From positions 77,003,002 to 77,067,001 of the forward strand of contig CM057832.1 of NCBI GenBank assembly GCA_030068075.1: 64,000 nucleotides of DNA, written 5' to 3'. The notes beneath the pieces are model-generated. The model ran no database searches and was not told where the DNA came from. It saw only the letters and a program-made list of their open reading frames with translations. The stretch is from Paguma larvata. Taxonomy: Eukaryota > Chordata > Mammalia > Carnivora > Viverridae. Of this stretch, positions 11,815-23,194 are shown one piece after another; the stretch's first letter is position 1; each line of letters begins with the position of its first letter. The translations under genes and the position numbers were made by a program.

Positions 11815-12033
11815 ATTTTATTTTATTTTATTTTTTAAGTTTATTTATTTATTTTGAGAGAGAGAGAGAGCTGGGGATGGACAGAGAGAGAGGGAGAGAG
11901 AAAGAATCCCAAGCAGGCTCCACGCTCCATAGGCAGAGTGTGACATGGGGCTTATCTCACAAACCATGAGATCATGATCTGAGTCGAAATCAAGAGTCGG
12001 ATGCTCAACCGACCAAGCCACCCAGGTGCCCCG
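11815..12033 (-). mobile_element. SINEC-type SINE, antisense, perfect TSD
   Basis: Reverse-complement order: T-rich/TTTATT tail, GA-rich tract, 'aagcaggctccacgctccat', and the complement of the head at 'ccacccaggtgccccg'. Perfect 17-bp TSDs AAAGCAATCTGGTTTTT lie at 11798-11814 and 12034-12050. Confidence 0.97.
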
Positions 12034-12068
12034 AAAGCAATCTGGTTTTTAAGAAGAACATACTTATA

Positions 12069-12298
12069 GGGGTACCTGGGTGACTCAGTTGGTTAAGCAT
12101 CCAACTTTGGCTCAGGTCATGATATCACAGCCTGTGAGTTCAACCCCTGTGTCTGGTTCTGTGCTGACAGCTCAGAGCCTGGAGGCTGCTTCAGATTGTC
12201 TCCCTCTCTCTCTTCCCCTTCCCTGCTCACACTCTCTCTCTCTTTCTCAAAAATAAACAAACATAAAAAAGTAAAAAAAATAAAAACAAAATAAACAG
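12069..12298 (+). mobile_element. SINEC-type SINE
   Basis: Head 'ggggtacctgggtgactcag', body 'ctgacagctcagagcctgga', CT-rich tract, and tail of AAAAATAAACAAACATAAAA plus further A-rich sequence. It is only ~20 bp from the preceding element, which lies in the opposite orientation. Confidence 0.93.
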
Positions 12299-12299
12299 A

Positions 12300-13260
12300 A
12301 ATTCTTACCTTTAACTTTGGCTAATTGTTACATTCTGTTTAAGAAATCTTTGGCTCCCCCCAACAGCATGAGGATACTCTTCTGCAATTTCTTCCTTTAG
12401 AATTATTGTTTTACTTTTTACATTATATATATATAACCCACGTGGGAGTGATTTTTGTATATTGTGTAAGGTAGTGATCAAGATTTATCTTTTCTCATAC
12501 GGATATTCAATTTTCTCGGAACCATTTATTTATTTAAGAGATTATCCTTCACTCACTGTACTACAAGGTCACCTTTGTCATAAGTAAAAAACCTATGTGG
12601 CTTTTGCTTTTGGACTCTTCGCTTTTGCTTTCTGTCTATATACACAATACTTAACAGCTGGTAGTGTAAGTCCTTCAGCTTTGCTCTTTTTCTCCACAAT
12701 TGCTTAGGCTATTCTTGACCCTTTATCGTTTAGAATTGACTCGTTCTCACATATACAGAATACAATTAGAAATTGCATTGAATCCATGGGTTAATTCGAG
12801 GAGAATTTGCACCTTTATAATATTGAGTCTTTTAATTCATGAAGATGGTATATCTCTCCATTCATTCAGAATTACTTCAATTTATTTTTAATTTTTTAAA
12901 TGTTTGGGTTCTTTTTGTTTTTGTTTTGTTTTTGTTTTTGAGAAAGAGAGAGAGAGAGAGAGAGAGAGCAGGGGAGGGGCAGAGAGAGAGTGGAAGACTC
13001 AGAATCTGAAGCAGGCTTCAGACTCTGAGTTGTCAGCTTGGAACGTAACACAGGGCTCAAATCTATGAACTGTAAGATCATGACTTGAGCCAGAGTCAGA
13101 TGCGTAACCAACCAAGCCACCTATGTGTCCCAGAATTACTTTAATTTCTTTAATATATCACAGAATACTTTTAAATTTTTGAGTCATTATTTGAAAATCT
13201 GAAAATATTTTGTACAAAGAAGGATTTTGAGCTTCTCTTGAAAATAGGAGTACCTGGCAG
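12300..13260 (-). mobile_element. LINE-1 ORF2 fragment, antisense, decayed
   Basis: The plus strand carries the reverse complement of the 3' part of an L1 ORF2, e.g. 'tttttgtatattgtgtaagg', 'gctttgctctttttctccac' and 'aattgcattgaatccatggg'. Stops and indels break the frame throughout, so it is inactive. A SINE is inserted at 12884-13130. Confidence 0.75.
12884..13130 (-). mobile_element. SINEC_Fc-type SINE nested in L1
   Basis: Tail of T/TTTTG repeats, a long (GA)n run, 'agaatctgaagcaggcttca', then the complement of the head. TSDs CAGAATTACTTCAATTT (12867-12883) and CAGAATTACTTTAATTT (13131-13147) match 16 of 17. The element lies in the same orientation as its host L1. Confidence 0.95.
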
Positions 13261-13463
13261 AACCAGTCCGATAAATACTTCTATGTGGCAACAATAGGCA
13301 GGAGGTGCTCACTGCCACTTGAACGTGAATTCTTCACATGTTTCTACCAACAAACAAAATGCATGAATCTGGACTGACTAACTTCACTCCTTTACTTTAC
13401 CTGCTGGGCCTACTGTCGGGGGGTGGGAGGAGAATGGGGATAGTGAGAAACAGGAAAACTAAT

Positions 13464-13640
13464 TTTTTTTTTTTTTGGGGAGAGAGAGGTGGGAGGAGCA
13501 GAGAGAGGTGAGCACAGAGGATCTGAAGTAGGTTCTGCGCGACAGCATCGATCCCGATGCGAGGCCCAAACTCACCAACCATGAGATCATGACCTGAGCC
13601 AAAGTCAGATGCTTAACTGACTGAGTCCCTCAGGAGCCCC
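13464..13640 (-). mobile_element. SINEC-type SINE, antisense, shortened
   Basis: T-rich tail, 'gaccatgagatcatgacctg'-like B-box region (here 'aaccatgagatcatgacctg') and head complement ending 'caggagcccc'. Probable TSDs are GAAAACTAAT (13454-13463) and GAGAACTAAT (13641-13650). Part of the GA tract is deleted. Confidence 0.9.
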
Positions 13641-13654
13641 GAGAACTAATGTTC

Positions 13655-13760
13655 ATTTATTCGTTCTTTAAATATTTATTAAATACTACCTATAAGTCAA
13701 ACATTGGGCTACCTGTTGGGATATACCAATTAACAAAAAGAGCACAGTTATGGTTATGTT
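13655..13760 (-). repeat. L2-like 3' end, antisense
   Basis: 'tttaaatatttattaaatac' and 'ataagtcaaacattgggcta' follow the common pattern 'aacaaatatttattgagcac ... tgtgccaggcactg', the inverted 3' end of L2. It is diverged. Confidence 0.5.
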
Positions 13761-14474
13761 TTAAGCCTGAGGACTTTAATACAATCATTTTCATTCAAAT
13801 AGCAGTGTAGAAATTTTTTCACAAGAAAGTCTTTTGTGTGGGAATCTTTATTTGGCCAATTTAAGAGGATGGGGGTGACAGGAGAGTGAGCGCACAGAAT
13901 GAGAACACAGGGGAACACCTAGAGGGAGGTGAAGAAAGAGGCTGTCACTGTTCTGTCAGATTAACAGGTAAGTTTCCAAATATACCAGGACATCAGACCA
14001 CTCTTGACTCACTACATTCTCAGGTTCAAGACGACAGACACGAAATGCCCTGCTGGACAACAACGTGGACAAAGGAAACTGCCTAGGAAGATTTCATTCT
14101 ACTAGTAGCAAACTTAGGTTGGAACCAAACCAAGAAGTTCCTTGAATTTCAACCTCAGGAATTTTTTAATTCTCCTCCTACTAATGGGCCATCAGTGGGG
14201 TTTTACTGCCTGCTATTCTGGGCCTCTTAGTATACTCACAGAAGCCTGTTTCTTCATTGGATTCCAGGTGATGATCTTGACCACGACCCTTGGGTGAGTC
14301 ACTGGGTTTCTATGAATAAGGGGAGGAAAGAAGAGGGAAAAAAAGTCACCATCCAATGAACTTTCAGTAGTCAAGGGTGAGATGTATTTATTTCTTTCAC
14401 CAAGGACCCAAAGCACTTTTTCGACTCAGCTCAGTTTGATTTTGCTATTCCAGGCAGTACCATAGTAACAAGGG
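13761..14474. other. Unassigned non-coding stretch
   Basis: No repeat or gene recognised. The frames at 13886-14086 (+) and 14213-14416 (-) are short and lack any domain. Confidence 0.5.
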
Positions 14475-14478
14475 GTGC

Positions 14479-14526
<48 letters not shown>
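14475..14526 (+). repeat. Compound (TG)n(AG)n microsatellite
   Basis: About 12 TG units followed directly by about 12 AG units, with one CG variant near the left end. Such compound arrays are often length-polymorphic. Confidence 0.93.
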
Positions 14527-15182
14527 TCAGGCAGGGGAAGAGGAAGTGAAAGGGAAGTGCCATCTAGTTGTTACTAATGGATTGCTAAGTGTTCCCCCAT
14601 GTAAAGATTTTCTAGCCTCTCTTTCTCCTGTGTCTTAGGTCATGTCTTGGCATCCAATCGACCCAACTAGAGGCAAGCCCATTAACTCTTTCAGGCCTCT
14701 AGGGTACCATTGAGACCATTCAGTGCACTTCTGCAGCTCTATTCTCTGAGCAGACCATACAAGGATGCTACTTAGTTCAATACACTAGTGATACATAAAA
14801 CACTCCCCTGACAGCTTAAAAGAGTTAACCTGGATCCCTCGCCAAGCAGTTGGACCACTGCATGGGATTGACTGAGAAACTGGGGAGAATAGAGCCTAAT
14901 ATCTCATTCTCTGGCACGATATTCTAATGACCCAAGCAGAAAAGACAACATCATCTTTAGTACACAAATGGAAATACCAAGAACCCCTAGAAGATTCCAC
15001 ACGATAAGCAGATCTCAAAGTCAAACTGTTTCCAGCTCTTCGAATGTTCCATCTGGATGGAGTTCTACCTATGGTTTCCTCCAAATCCAAGCCCATGTAG
15101 GGAAGGGACGGATGGAAGTGTGTGAGGGGGCAGAGGTTAACCCAAGAGTCCTGTGGGCCCTTCCAGGTCCAAATTTCTGTCT
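14527..15182. other. Unassigned non-coding stretch
   Basis: Overlapping small frames on both strands at about 14.9-15.2 kb. No recognisable product or repeat. Confidence 0.5.
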
Positions 15183-15290
15183 TCTTCTCCTTCTCCTTCT
15201 CCGTCTCCGTCTCCGTCTCCGTCTCCGTCTCCGTCTCCGTCTCCGTCTCCGTCTCCTCCTCCTCCTCCTCCTCCTCCTCCTCCTTCTTCT
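15183..15290 (+). repeat. CTCCGT hexamer array with CTC trinucleotide extension
   Basis: A CTT/CTC lead-in is followed by nine perfect CTCCGT units (15199-15252), then about ten CTC/CCT triplets and a CTT end. Every hexamer holds one CpG. The arginine-run frame on the minus strand and the Ser/Val and Leu/Arg frames on the plus strand are artefacts of the repeat. Confidence 0.95.
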
Positions 15291-15794
15291 CTCTGAAATG
15301 GAAATATTGGTCTGTTTCACTGTAAATCCTGCTTGAGAGGAAACCGAATTTTAAGTTTAAGATGAAACAGAATTCGTAAAACCATTCCTTTCCAATTTCC
15401 TTCCTGGACAGAAGTTACAGCCACCTCTGTTCACACCGAACCCAGCAGCCTTTCCGCGTTTTACCTCAGTCCCCAACAGCCTCTTTGCAACTTCCCACAG
15501 TTGACTCTCATCTCTCTCTCGCAAACAAGGACTCTTGTGAAATGAGAGAAGAAGGGGTCAGCACACACACTGGCCTGCCGGCTCCACGGAAAACGTCACA
15601 CAAACCCAGGGAAGCCAGCGAGGGTGCTGACAGGAGGCTGCGTAGCTCATTTGCACGCTGGCACCCCAGCTGGATTCCTCGGGACAGAAATCTCAAGTTT
15701 AAATCACTCTGTGGTTGGAGAGGGCGCTGGGAGGAGAGAGGGTGGGGAGAGACCATGACTTTGCCGTCGGACTGTGACCAACCCCTTCATGCCA
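15291..15794. other. Unassigned non-coding stretch
   Basis: Two overlapping frames (105 codons plus at 15485-15802, 82 codons minus at 15508-15756) with no domain. Moderate GC and some retained CpGs. Confidence 0.45.
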
Positions 15795-15912
15795 GAGTTT
15801 AGAATAATAAACTCTGGAGCTAGAAATAAATTTAGACATCATCTGGTCCAGCTGACATCTCATCAACAAGAAAACTGAGGCAAATAAGGAAGTGACCAGG
15901 CACAGTCAGTGG
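15795..15912 (+). repeat. Old MIR-class remnant
   Basis: 'aatttagacatcatctggtc' and 'caagaaaactgaggcaaata' follow a common old mammalian repeat ('agagatcatctagtcca ... gaggaaactgaggc'). The exact family is not resolved. Confidence 0.45.
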
Positions 15913-16563
15913 GTGAGAGCATCTCAAGTATAAGGAACGAAAAGACAGAGGCTCATGTCAGCTCAGATAATGTGGATTTGTTTTAAGGATGCACAGGGTG
16001 GGAAATGGGGGAAATAGCACAGCTAAAGTTCACCGAGTGCTAAATATCGCAGGTACATAAAGTACATAAGAGTGGCTCAAGTAAACATACGCCCGGTCTG
16101 CTACGTTCACTCTGGCAAGCGCTCTCCAGATGTGAGCGTCTGTCTGCTTGCTCTAGTCCTTTGCTATTATGGGCACTAACCGCTCCCTGCCTCTGTTTTT
16201 ACTGCTCTTGTGCTTCTGAACACGTATCTATCTATTCTGCTTCCTCCGGGGGTTTTCTGAATGACTTTCCTTGTGTTTCCTGCCTTTTGCCCATCTATGC
16301 GCAGTCAGTCACTGTTGGATAGACACACATTCAAGTTCTGCCAAAAAGTAGGATCTGTTGGGTTCACTTAGTAACTCTGCAGTGGTTCTGCGGAGTTCTC
16401 CCGCCAGACTTCAGGGTCCCTAGTGACGATGGCCATTGGGAGATATCCTTGCCTGGTCAATCGGAACAGGACAGAGACACAACTTCGAGTGGTCATCTCT
16501 CCTTACAACGGGGCCTTTCAGCATAGAAAGCCACTTGGAGCATAATAGATTCCTCTCTAAAAC
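15913..16563. other. Unassigned non-coding stretch
   Basis: Nothing recognisable beyond ordinary sequence with a few CpGs. Confidence 0.5.
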
Positions 16564-16745
16564 TTTTTTTAATGTTTATTTTTGGGGGGGGGAGGGGAGG
16601 AGAGAAGTAGACCCAGAATCCAAAGCAGGCTCCAGGCTCTGAGCTGTCAACGCAGAGCCCAACATGGGGCTCGAACTCACAAACGGCGAGATCATGACCT
16701 GAGCCAAAGTCAGAGGCTTAACCGATTGAGCCATCGGGGAGCCCC
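16564..16745 (-). mobile_element. SINEC_Fc-type SINE, antisense, GA tract shortened
   Basis: Tail 'tttttttaatgtttattttt', then a G9 run, 'caaagcaggctccaggctct', and head complement ending 'catcggggagcccc'. TSD is unclear. The frames at 16436-16803 are SINE-derived. Confidence 0.93.
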
Positions 16746-19700
16746 TAGACATGTTTTCTTAGAAGTCACATTAAGTCATGAGCCCACCAGTCCTCCAGTT
16801 TAAGTCCTTCTCTGCGTGAAGGACCATCTCCAATCTCCCATTGGATCATGATATTTGGCATATTCCCAGGATTTGGTTTGTTTTTTATTTTTCCTTTGTT
16901 TCGATTTCTGCCATGAGTGAATTGAAGTTTCCATGTTTTGTTTACCTGTTTGTTTACAGTGCATTTCATCAAGAGCTCATTTCTAAATGCTAACGTGGGG
17001 ACTAATGGTCCTAAAACTTTATGACTCATAAAACGTACTTCACCCCACCCCACCCCCATTCACTAGCACGATAGCAAATCCTTAACAGATTGCCTTGCAC
17101 CCAGGGAGGTGGCTCCCAGCGCTCACATAAATAATTTATACCGATCAACACTTGCTCAAATTAATGGAAATGATAATGTTGTAAAGAAAGCATTTTACTG
17201 TTTCCAAGGCTGTTCACCAGAGAAACATCATTGGCATTCCTAAATATGGAGGAAATCTGATAGCAGAGAGTTCAAAAATCACAGGCATAAGCTTTGTTTT
17301 TAAAATGTCTCAATAGTCGGCTACGAAGAGCATTTTCTTTCAGCGCAAGGTCTAATACATACGAGGGACTGTTAATACTTCACCCGCCCCGGGGGCAGAA
17401 ATAGCTCTCTCTTTGTATGGCTCCGCTGTAATTTTTCTATCAGCCGACAACTGTGGTTTCCTGAGGTAGCAAAAACCTGAAAACAAATGACACGGTTCAG
17501 AGAGAAGGAATCAGAGAGGGCCGGTGATTCACGCATCCTCAGGAAGAGGGCTGGACCTGACCTCTGCGACACCTTCCAACCCCGGTTTCTGTTTTTCTCC
17601 CATTCAAACACTAACTTAGACTCGAATTTTAGTTGCCCCTCAGAAGCAGACGAGAAGATTGGACTCTTCCTCCCCATTCTCCGGTGTTTTGGCTTTAAAC
17701 TTTGCCCCGGAAAACTGACCGGGGGTGTACACGCATTAATTTGCAGTCGCTTTGTATTCACGCCATTTTCGAGCCCCCTGACAAGTGCCGAATGAGTTTG
17801 GGTGACACGAAAGAAAAACTCCAGCCCAAATATAGCTCTGGTGTTAGAGTCTGCCTTTCACCTAGAGTGTAAGACAACACTGTTTGCTCCTGCGGAGGAA
17901 GAAGAAAGGATATATTCTTGACCTTAAGTGTCCTATTCTTGATCCCTTGTAAACATGAAAAGCTGGCAGCTGGATGTTTAGGTGCTAAACTCCGCCCTTC
18001 ATCCGCATACCATGTTTGGAGGAACTCAGAGGCACTTCCTGTTTGGGGTCATGACCCGAGGCCAGAAATTGCAACTTAGGCAGAATTAGAGGAACGGTGT
18101 TTGCAAGTGGGATGGTCACCTCCTGAAAGCCATCCTGCCTGCCAAGAAACTCAGAACCCAAACCGAGGCAGAGGGCAGCAGGGAAGCTGAGGAGTTTCCT
18201 TAAAGAGACACAGCCCCTCCGTGTATCGTTTTGTGCTGTGTGAGCTCACCTATCACAACTGCACATGTCTCCTTGCCTGGGTCCCCTTCTTTCTCCTGCA
18301 GACACTCTCCTGGGGGACAGAGGAGTGGCTCACACACAGGATTCTAGGTCTCCGAAGTGGTGACTTTGTTACAGACCGAAGGTCAAGTTTCCAGGACTGT
18401 CAGTGAGGAACCTCCTGAGCTGACCTGTCTAAAATTAGCCACCTAAAAGCTACCTAGCAATAGAGGCATGAGCAGGCAGCACCTATTTCTTCTGGAAGGC
18501 GACTTTTTCCAGTTTGCAAATCACCTTAGTTAATTAATTCAGGCCTTGTGTAATGGAACTAATTTAAAACCAAAATATCCATCACAGAACAGAAATAGAT
18601 CTGCTGTTTTTATCAAGGTAATTACCAGGATAATTGCCAGACCTCCCCATATAAGCCAAGCCTGCTGGTTTCCATACACCAACACACATATATCCTCCTA
18701 GTAGTAAACAAATGTGTTCTGAGGACAAATTTATAGTCAGAAACTTCCCTCCCAGAGGTAAGGACAGGAAAGACAGCAAGAGCTATGTTTCTAAATTCAG
18801 GCTGTCAGGTTCATGTAAATAAATGAAAACTTTATTTGAAAATCTATGTCCCTGTTATACCTATATTCAGAAGGTTTCTACATATTATTATAACATATCT
18901 ATTATTATAACATCTATTTACTGGCAAATATCAACAAAATAAATTGAGAAAGAAAGAAATTTAGGACTATTTCACGATTTCAAGCTATTTCCAATACGGA
19001 TTGGAATTGAAATTTCCTCCTTCCCATCTGTGAAAGGATTTCTGTAGGTGTTCTCGCCTCCGCCAAAGGCTCTTCGTCCCCATGAGCTCCAAAGAGCTGG
19101 GATATTGGGGTTCCTAAACAGGTGGCCTTCAGTGACACCTGGCCATTGAACTGGCCTGCGACTGCTCCAGTCTTTCTTTACTCGGAGCCACCGTCCACGA
19201 AGTCAGGGACTAATCCAATCACATAAAAAGGAAGTCCTAGAGAATTTTCTTCAGGGCGAGGGCCTCAGACCCAAACACCCGCAGGGACCAGGCAGGTAAT
19301 GTATAGCAGTAAAGAGGAAGGGGACAATTGGAGAAGAGGGCCCGGCTACTTCTGCAGTCTCTCCCCGACCCCAGCTAATGTTTGCCATGAGAAAGCATAG
19401 GCCCGGTTTTGCTACGTTTTCTCATTTTGGAAAAATCTGCTTTCGATGATATTCGCTGACTCGTAAATGTCCGTTCAAGTTCGCAAAACATCATGCTAAG
19501 AAATCAAAACACATCTGGGATAATAAGCAACAGTTTGTGACCTGCGGTTTTTAGTGTGTTCTGCCCACATAGGCACACGTGGGCACACATGCGTGCATAC
19601 CCGTCCAACCCACAAACAGGTCCCAGTCTCAGAAGTGATGGATCCTGCGAGTGGAATTGGTCAGATTTTGATCATCTGCGGAAACAGCTTGAAACTGTGT

Positions 19701-19821
19701 AATAGTCCTAACTTTCATTCACTTATAAGTTTATTATTGGGTAGATATTTTCCAGTAAAAAGATTTTATTATAATTTATAGAAACCCACTGAACATAGTA
19801 CAATAAATACATATTTCTTAA
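16746..19821. other. Repeat-poor, CpG-retaining unique stretch
   Basis: About 3.1 kb without any recognised SINE, L1 or long simple repeat, the longest such run near the middle of a SINE-rich window. CpGs are retained at 17.3-17.8 and 19.0-19.5 kb. The frames at 17372-17761 (minus, 129 codons) and 17487-17795 (plus, 102 codons) overlap antisense and match no family I know. 18420-18560 has a TTAGTTAATTAATTCAGG block with homeodomain-type cores. A conserved non-coding element is possible but not shown. Confidence 0.45.
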
Positions 19822-20025
19822 ATTTTTTTTAATGTTTATTTATTTTTGAGAGAAAGAGCATGAGCAGGGGAGGGACAGAGAGCGAGGGAGACACAGAATC
19901 GGAAGCAGGCTCCAGGATCTGAGCTGTCAGCACAGAGCCCGCTGCGGGGCTCAAACCCACAAGCTGCGAGATCATGACCTGAGCCAAAGTTGGAGGCTTA
20001 ACTAACTAAGCCACCGAGGCTCCCC
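19822..20025 (-). mobile_element. SINEC_Fc-type SINE, antisense
   Basis: Tail 'ttttttttaatgtttattta', body 'tcggaagcaggctccaggat', head complement ending 'accgaggctccccta'. Flanks TAAATACATATTTCTTAAA and TAAATGCATAGATCATTAAA resemble a decayed TSD. Confidence 0.94.
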
Positions 20026-20094
20026 TAAATGCATAGATCATTAAATAAGATTATCATTCATTTACTCAACTATGAACTTCTACCTAAAGACTAA

Positions 20095-20235
20095 AAACTT
20101 ATTTATATAGGTATAAATGTATACATGTATAAATGTACATGAATTCTATATTTTCTCATACAATAAATAATATACAATATTATATACAATATGCAATAAA
20201 TAAATAATAAAACTATGTGTATATGGGCCAAAAAA
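20095..20235. repeat. AT-rich low-complexity block
   Basis: TATA/ATAA words such as 'tatacatgtataaatgtaca' and repeated 'acaatat'. No gene signal. Confidence 0.75.
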
Positions 20236-21369
20236 AGCATATATTCACCCCCAAAATTTTTAAAAATTAATGTTCTGCCATCCAAAATTTTGTTTATTCT
20301 CTGTAATTACTAGCCAGTGAGTTTGAGTCAGAGATCCTGAAGTAACGCTGAGAGGTCAGTGTTCTCACCTGTGCGAGGTCAGTAGTTAGTCAGCGACAGA
20401 CAAGTACTAGGGTGTTCATGATGGCAAACTTCTAGAGGGGGTATTGTTCCACAATGAATTTTTTTCAAGATATGAATGGGAGATGGGTGGATGAGCTGAC
20501 TTCTGTATTACACCTCATATCAAGACTTCCATATCATATATACATATGATATTAAAACTGTCAAGCTAAAAGACGTCTTCAGTAATCACTAAAACCCTTA
20601 CTGAACCAGAAGATAAAGAAGGGATACTTAAGGCAAAATGATTTTCAAGCACAGACAAATAAATTCTGATCCAATTTTTAATTAGACACAAATATCTACA
20701 GAAAGTTGTTCTTCGGGGGGAAAAAAGACAAATCTCATGTTCAAATACACGTGCATTGTGGATTGAGTGTGAAATATACACGCAAAAGACACGCCATAGA
20801 ATGTTTCCTATACGCTTGAACAGTCCCTGGTCTCTTTTCCCTCCCCTCACAAATAGGAGACTTCACTTTCCTGGGGAGATCGTTGAAAGGGTTTTCAGCG
20901 TTCTGAGAATTGGGAGTTCTTATGGGACGCACATTGAAAATAGTTGCTTGCTCAGAATAAGCTGGAAGCAAAAGGCTATTATTTCCAGTCTAAATCGTTC
21001 CGATGGGATTGGGGCAATCCGTTTCTTTCCGAGATCTCTGTATTGAAAATGTTTTCTTATTCTCTCCCTGGAAACTTCTGTTGCTTAAGAGCAGAGTGAT
21101 TGTGTTTGCAAACCCCGGGCAAACCTGTGTGAGCACTGTGATTAAAGATTCAAGACTTAGACGCCAATGCTGTATATCACAAACACGCGGCTTCGAATCA
21201 AGACTTCAGCGTGGAGGATTGTGAGAAGACATTTTACCACTGTTGTTCTTCTTCTGTGAATACCTAGGAACCAGTTCGCGTCTTCGATGGTGAGGCATTT
21301 ACTACTAGCTCTGTTTAAAGAATTTAGAAAGTATCTCTACTACATCGATGTGGGTTTTGGAATCTGAAA
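20236..21369. other. Unassigned non-coding stretch
   Basis: Overlapping frames of 70-96 codons at 20.57-21.22 kb on both strands, with no family match. No repeat recognised. Confidence 0.5.
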
Positions 21370-21550
21370 AATGAGCAACCGTGTCCTGCTTCTGCCCCTT
21401 AGTAAGCTGAGCGCTCTTGGGCAAACCCCTTAGCCCCTCTGAGCCTTTGTTTCTTGATCTGAAAAGTGATATTAATATCTCCTTTTCAGGCTTGTTGTGA
21501 GGTTAAAAGAGACAATGCTCATGAAGAGTTAAGCACAATAACAACATTTT
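21370..21550 (-). repeat. MIR-type SINE remnant, antisense
   Basis: 'gctcttgggcaaacccctta', 'cctctgagcctttgtttctt' and 'ggcttgttgtgaggttaaaa' follow the inverted MIR order ('ccttgggcaagttact ... cctctgagcctcagtttcct ... gttgttgtgaggattaaa'). Confidence 0.85.
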
Positions 21551-21657
21551 GAAAATAAACATTGTAGGGCAAAAGCAGTTTCAGTTTGTTAGAATGTGGG
21601 CAACACACACGATTTTCCAGGAGAGGTCAATAAATAACCTTCAGAGGACATTCTTGA

Positions 21658-21880
21658 GGGTTTTTTCTTTTTTTTTAATGTTTATTTATTTTTGAAAGAG
21701 AGAGAGAAGGAGAGACAGAGTGCGAACAAGGGAGGGATAGAGAAAGAGGGAGACACAGATCGGAAGCAGGCTCCAGGCTCTGAGCACAGAACCCCATGCG
21801 GGGCTCGAACTCACCAACCACAAGATCATGACCTGAGCCAAAGTCTGGTGCTTGACCCACTGAGCCACCCAGGTGCCCCA
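21658..21880 (-). mobile_element. SINEC_Fc-type SINE, antisense
   Basis: Tail 'ttttttttaatgtttattta', GA-rich tract, 'gatcggaagcaggctccagg', head complement ending 'ccacccaggtgcccc'. TSDs GACATTCTTGA (21647-21657) and GACATTCGTGA (21881-21891) match 10 of 11. A ~10-bp piece of the body (gctgtcagc) is missing. Confidence 0.95.
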
Positions 21881-21891
21881 GACATTCGTGA

Positions 21892-22274
21892 ATTCTTAAA
21901 GTTGGTTATTTTCATGCACTGTAAATAATTCTCGTGCTTACCAGGATCAAGAAGAATCCGTCTGAGCAGGAAGGGAGAAAGGAAGGAAGGCAAAGGGAGA
22001 TGTCTGGGTAGCTGAATCCATTCCTTCAAGAATTCAGCTCTGGTTGTAAATGAGGAGATAAGTCGCTTGCCAGCAAGTGACTAGAAATCAGAATAGAAAG
22101 TCATCCGGGCAATAGTATAGACTCAGCTAAAGAGCAAGGGCAGTGGGAGGAGGAGAAAGTTATCTTGCCTCTGAATTGTTTCCTTTTATAGCCGTGACTC
22201 TGAAAACGAGGACCAAGCCCACCCTCTAAAATCATTTTTTCTCAATCAGGTGATCTAAAGAATTTGAGGGTTGA
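21892..22274. other. Unassigned non-coding stretch
   Basis: Nothing recognisable. Confidence 0.5.
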
Positions 22275-22390
22275 ACTTTATTTTTAACACTTTGTGGTTA
22301 GAACATTTTAATTTTACAGAGGAAGAGACTCGGCCCCCCAAAGATGAAGTTAAGAAAGCAAGTTAGGGCAGGGTCAAAACAAGAAGTCAT
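22275..22390 (+). repeat. MIR-type remnant
   Basis: 'tttacagaggaagagactcg' and 'agggcagggtcaaaacaaga' follow the right half of MIR ('tttacagatgaggaaactga ... agagctgggattcgaac'). Diverged. Confidence 0.5.
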
Positions 22391-22695
22391 TTATTATGTT
22401 CCTCCTGGTTCGTGCAAGCGGTAAGTTCTCTTTATCTGAGTCAACTGGAAATACCCGTTGAACATCGCAAGTCTCTTCTACCAGAGGAAGAGAAAATTCA
22501 AGTTGCAAATTCAAAAAAAAATCTCTGCAATACTTCAGACGTGAGGCTTTTCCGTGACTTTAGACCTTCAGCCCTTCTTCACTCTGCTTTTTTTTCCCAG
22601 ATATTTTAGTTTCTACCCAGAATATGTATGAGACTTTCTACTGATAATGTATCATCTAACCCAATATCCCAGGGTTAATGGCTTCTGTTATTCAT
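22391..22695. other. Unassigned non-coding stretch
   Basis: Nothing recognisable. Confidence 0.5.
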
Positions 22696-22746
22696 CCTTC
22701 CTTCTTATCATTTTTCCTTCCTTCCTTCTTTCCTTCCTTCCTTTCT
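22696..22746 (+). repeat. (TTCC)n microsatellite, interrupted
   Basis: CCTTCCTTCTTATCATTTTT is followed by about seven TTCC units with one CTTT variant. Short and imperfect. Confidence 0.88.
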
Positions 22747-23194
22747 GTGACACCAGACTTTGATCTAGTATTCTCAGACTGACCAAAGATCCCTAGAGCC
22801 CAAACGTGAAGGGATCCTGGGCAGAGTGAACATCTCAGCAGGAATCAGGACAGACAGAGGCCAATGAGTAGAGGGCTCTCCTAACGACTCTGGACTCTTG
22901 GCCCTACACCGAAGGTGGAGGGGAAATCCAAGAATCGGTGAGATGGAATTTTCCAGCAGTCCATATCAGAGTTAAAACTAAATAGAAAGGAAAATGGAAA
23001 GAAAGAAAAGTAGCAAGGAAAAAAGAGGAAAGGAAGGAAGTCTTTCTTACATTATTAAGATGCGGCCTACATTCATCGATGCTACACTTTATTTGCATAG
23101 TGATACTGTGATGATATTATCTTTATACCACATTAAGAAGGTAGTCCTTCACTGTGCACAGGAATCGACCTCAACCAGAATAAAGGTTTAATAG
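22747..23194. other. Unassigned non-coding stretch
   Basis: A purine-rich patch at 22985-23040 (GAAAGG words). No gene or repeat family recognised. Confidence 0.5.

Noticed and set aside
12300..13260. L1 text considered as an intact ORF2
   Set aside because: Stops, indels and a nested SINE interrupt it; no long ORF2 frame exists on either strand.
15069..15320. Arginine-rich minus frame and Ser/Val or Leu/Arg plus frames
   Set aside because: Direct translation of the CTCCGT/CTC array.
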